From an uncultured Prevotellaceae bacterium (GTDB taxonomy: Bacteria > Bacteroidota > Bacteroidia > Bacteroidales > Muribaculaceae), in contig ONRP01000016.1 in the NCBI GenBank assembly GCA_900320245.1, positions 1 to 49,322 on the forward strand: a stretch of 49,322 nucleotides of DNA, written 5' to 3'. The notes under the pieces are model-generated. The model did no database searches, had not been told where the DNA came from, and saw nothing but the letters and a program-made list of their open reading frames with translations. This document shows, in pieces, positions 48,439 to 49,322 of this stretch (the first letter of the stretch is position 1; the number at the start of each line of letters is the position of its first letter). The translations under genes and the position numbers were made by a program.

Positions 48439-49322
48439 ATGATCAACCACAACTGCACATCATTGGAATGGATTACCAAAGTGAGTGCCCTTCACAATAA
48501 TGCAGACAAGATCCTTGTCGAGAAAGTGATCCGGGCGTTGATGCTTCTTGAAGGACTTGCCGTTTCCGGGCTTGACTTTTGCTTCAAGGGCGGGACGGCG
48601 ACCATGCTGCTGCTGGAAAAGCCCCGTCGAATGTCAATCGACATTGACATCATCGTTCCTGATGCCAATACTGACATCCCGGCGACACTCGACAAGGTCT
48701 GCGCACAACAGGGCTTTACCGGCTGGGAGGCTGTAGAGCGACAGAACAAAGGGTTGATTCATAAGACCCACTATAAATTGCATTTCCTTTCAAACGTATC
48801 GAGGGCAAGGGAACAATTCATTCTGCTTGATGTGCTGCACGAACAGGTGGGCTACAGTAAAACCATCCAAAAACCCTTAACGAGCAGTTTCATCGAGAAT
48901 GAGGATGCGGCAGTTCTTGTTACCATGCCAGACATCAACAGTATCACAGGCGACAAGTTGACTGCATTTTCACCCAACACCATCGGCATACCGTACAGCA
49001 AGGGCGGCCATGACCGCGGGATGGAGATCATCAAGCAGCTGTATGATTTGAGCTGCCTGTATGAACAGGTAGATGACATCAGCATTGTCAGGGAGGTCTT
49101 CGAACGGTTCTGTGCAGTTGAAAGCAGGTATCGGGAACACGGTTTCTCTCCCGAAGCCGTGCTTGAAGACGCACAGATCAATGCGCTGTCCATCTGCTTC
49201 AGGAAAGCGTATGACGAACGCTGCCAATATGAGGTATTGAGCAAAGGCGCCAAACAGGTCAATGGTTTTATCTTTTCGGAACGCTTCAGCAACGAGAAAG
49301 CGATGGTCCACGCCGCCAAGGT
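48439..49322 (+). CDS. AbiEii-like nucleotidyltransferase toxin (cut by window edge)
   Basis: The first 294 codons are visible. From the ATG at 48439, residues about 47-77 hold the nucleotidyltransferase signature: FKGGTATMLLLEKP then RMSIDIDIIVP, that is GG-T-x(n)-DxD, as in AbiEii (KGGTxL...R.S.DID). Residues about 170-215 continue with a conserved GDKLTAFSPNTIGIPYSKGG stretch, again AbiEii-like. The family has about 300 residues, so little is missing. AbiEii toxins use nucleotides to block growth, which the antitoxin AbiEi reverses through gene repression and inhibition. The gene follows the antitoxin by 38 bp. Confidence 0.75.
   Translation, partial: MINHNCTSLEWITKVSALHNNADKILVEKVIRALMLLEGLAVSGLDFCFKGGTATMLLLEKPRRMSIDIDIIVPDANTDIPATLDKVCAQQGFTGWEAVERQNKGLIHKTHYKLHFLSNVSRAREQFILLDVLHEQVGYSKTIQKPLTSSFIENEDAAVLVTMPDINSITGDKLTAFSPNTIGIPYSKGGHDRGMEIIKQLYDLSCLYEQVDDISIVREVFERFCAVESRYREHGFSPEAVLEDAQINALSICFRKAYDERCQYEVLSKGAKQVNGFIFSERFSNEKAMVHAAK

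Overview
The window looks like a piece of a Bacteroidales chromosome (Prevotellaceae or Muribaculaceae-like; the genus cannot be fixed from sequence alone). The signs are TAnnTTTG-type -7 promoter elements, secreted dockerin and BspA leucine-rich-repeat proteins, FISUMP-like domains, and chromosomal genes without Shine-Dalgarno sites. The window carries one complete-looking temperate siphovirus-type prophage of about 37.4 kb inserted in a tRNA-Ser gene.

Left flank (1-9840): the 5' part of pnp (polynucleotide phosphorylase, minus strand), a two-lobed secreted M16 metallopeptidase, a secreted dockerin/FISUMP protein, a BspA-type LRR protein ending in a dockerin, and a convergent minus-strand pair encoding an ATP-grasp enzyme and a CDP-alcohol phosphatidyltransferase. 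The tRNA-Ser(GCU) gene at 9841-9927 is the integration target. Its last 15 bp (9914-9928) are repeated at 47351-47365, and these are the attL and attR cores.

Prophage (9914-47365): the integrase gene and a perfect 15-bp stem terminator lie at the left end; a divergently transcribed HTH repressor lies at the right end. Almost everything between is on the minus strand. Right to left these are: small regulators, a CHC2-primase/Toprim/AAA helicase fusion, a cassette of small overlapping genes with strong GGAGG ribosome sites, a tape-measure protein, a ClpP-like head protease with a nested scaffold, major capsid protein, a tail-tube candidate, terminase subunits, a PRTase-like protein, a lipoprotein, a second cassette of small SD-preceded genes, the candidate portal, neck and tail genes, a tail fibre carrying a BspA LRR domain, an SGNH hydrolase, a holin/amidase/spanin lysis set and a tail protein that meets the integrase. 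The large non-coding gaps are unusually structured. Two helically phased arrays (TTGT every 10 bp; TGTAG every 9-11 bp) bracket one 167-aa gene. Two paralogous folded elements with compensatory base changes sit in two GC-rich non-coding gaps of more than 700 bp. A third gap holds long perfect inverted repeats and a tRNA-like fragment. Three related AT-rich palindromes lie at promoters, and one leader holds three mutually complementary segments.

Right flank (47366-49322): a branched inverted-repeat element directly after attR, then an AbiE-type (type IV) toxin-antitoxin pair. Its 13-bp inverted-repeat operator occurs before the antitoxin gene and again, slightly degenerate, between the two genes. 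The toxin gene runs off the window.

The most novel-looking material is the paired phased arrays with the gene between them, and the two paralogous structured elements in long gene-free gaps. No function for either can be proved from sequence alone.
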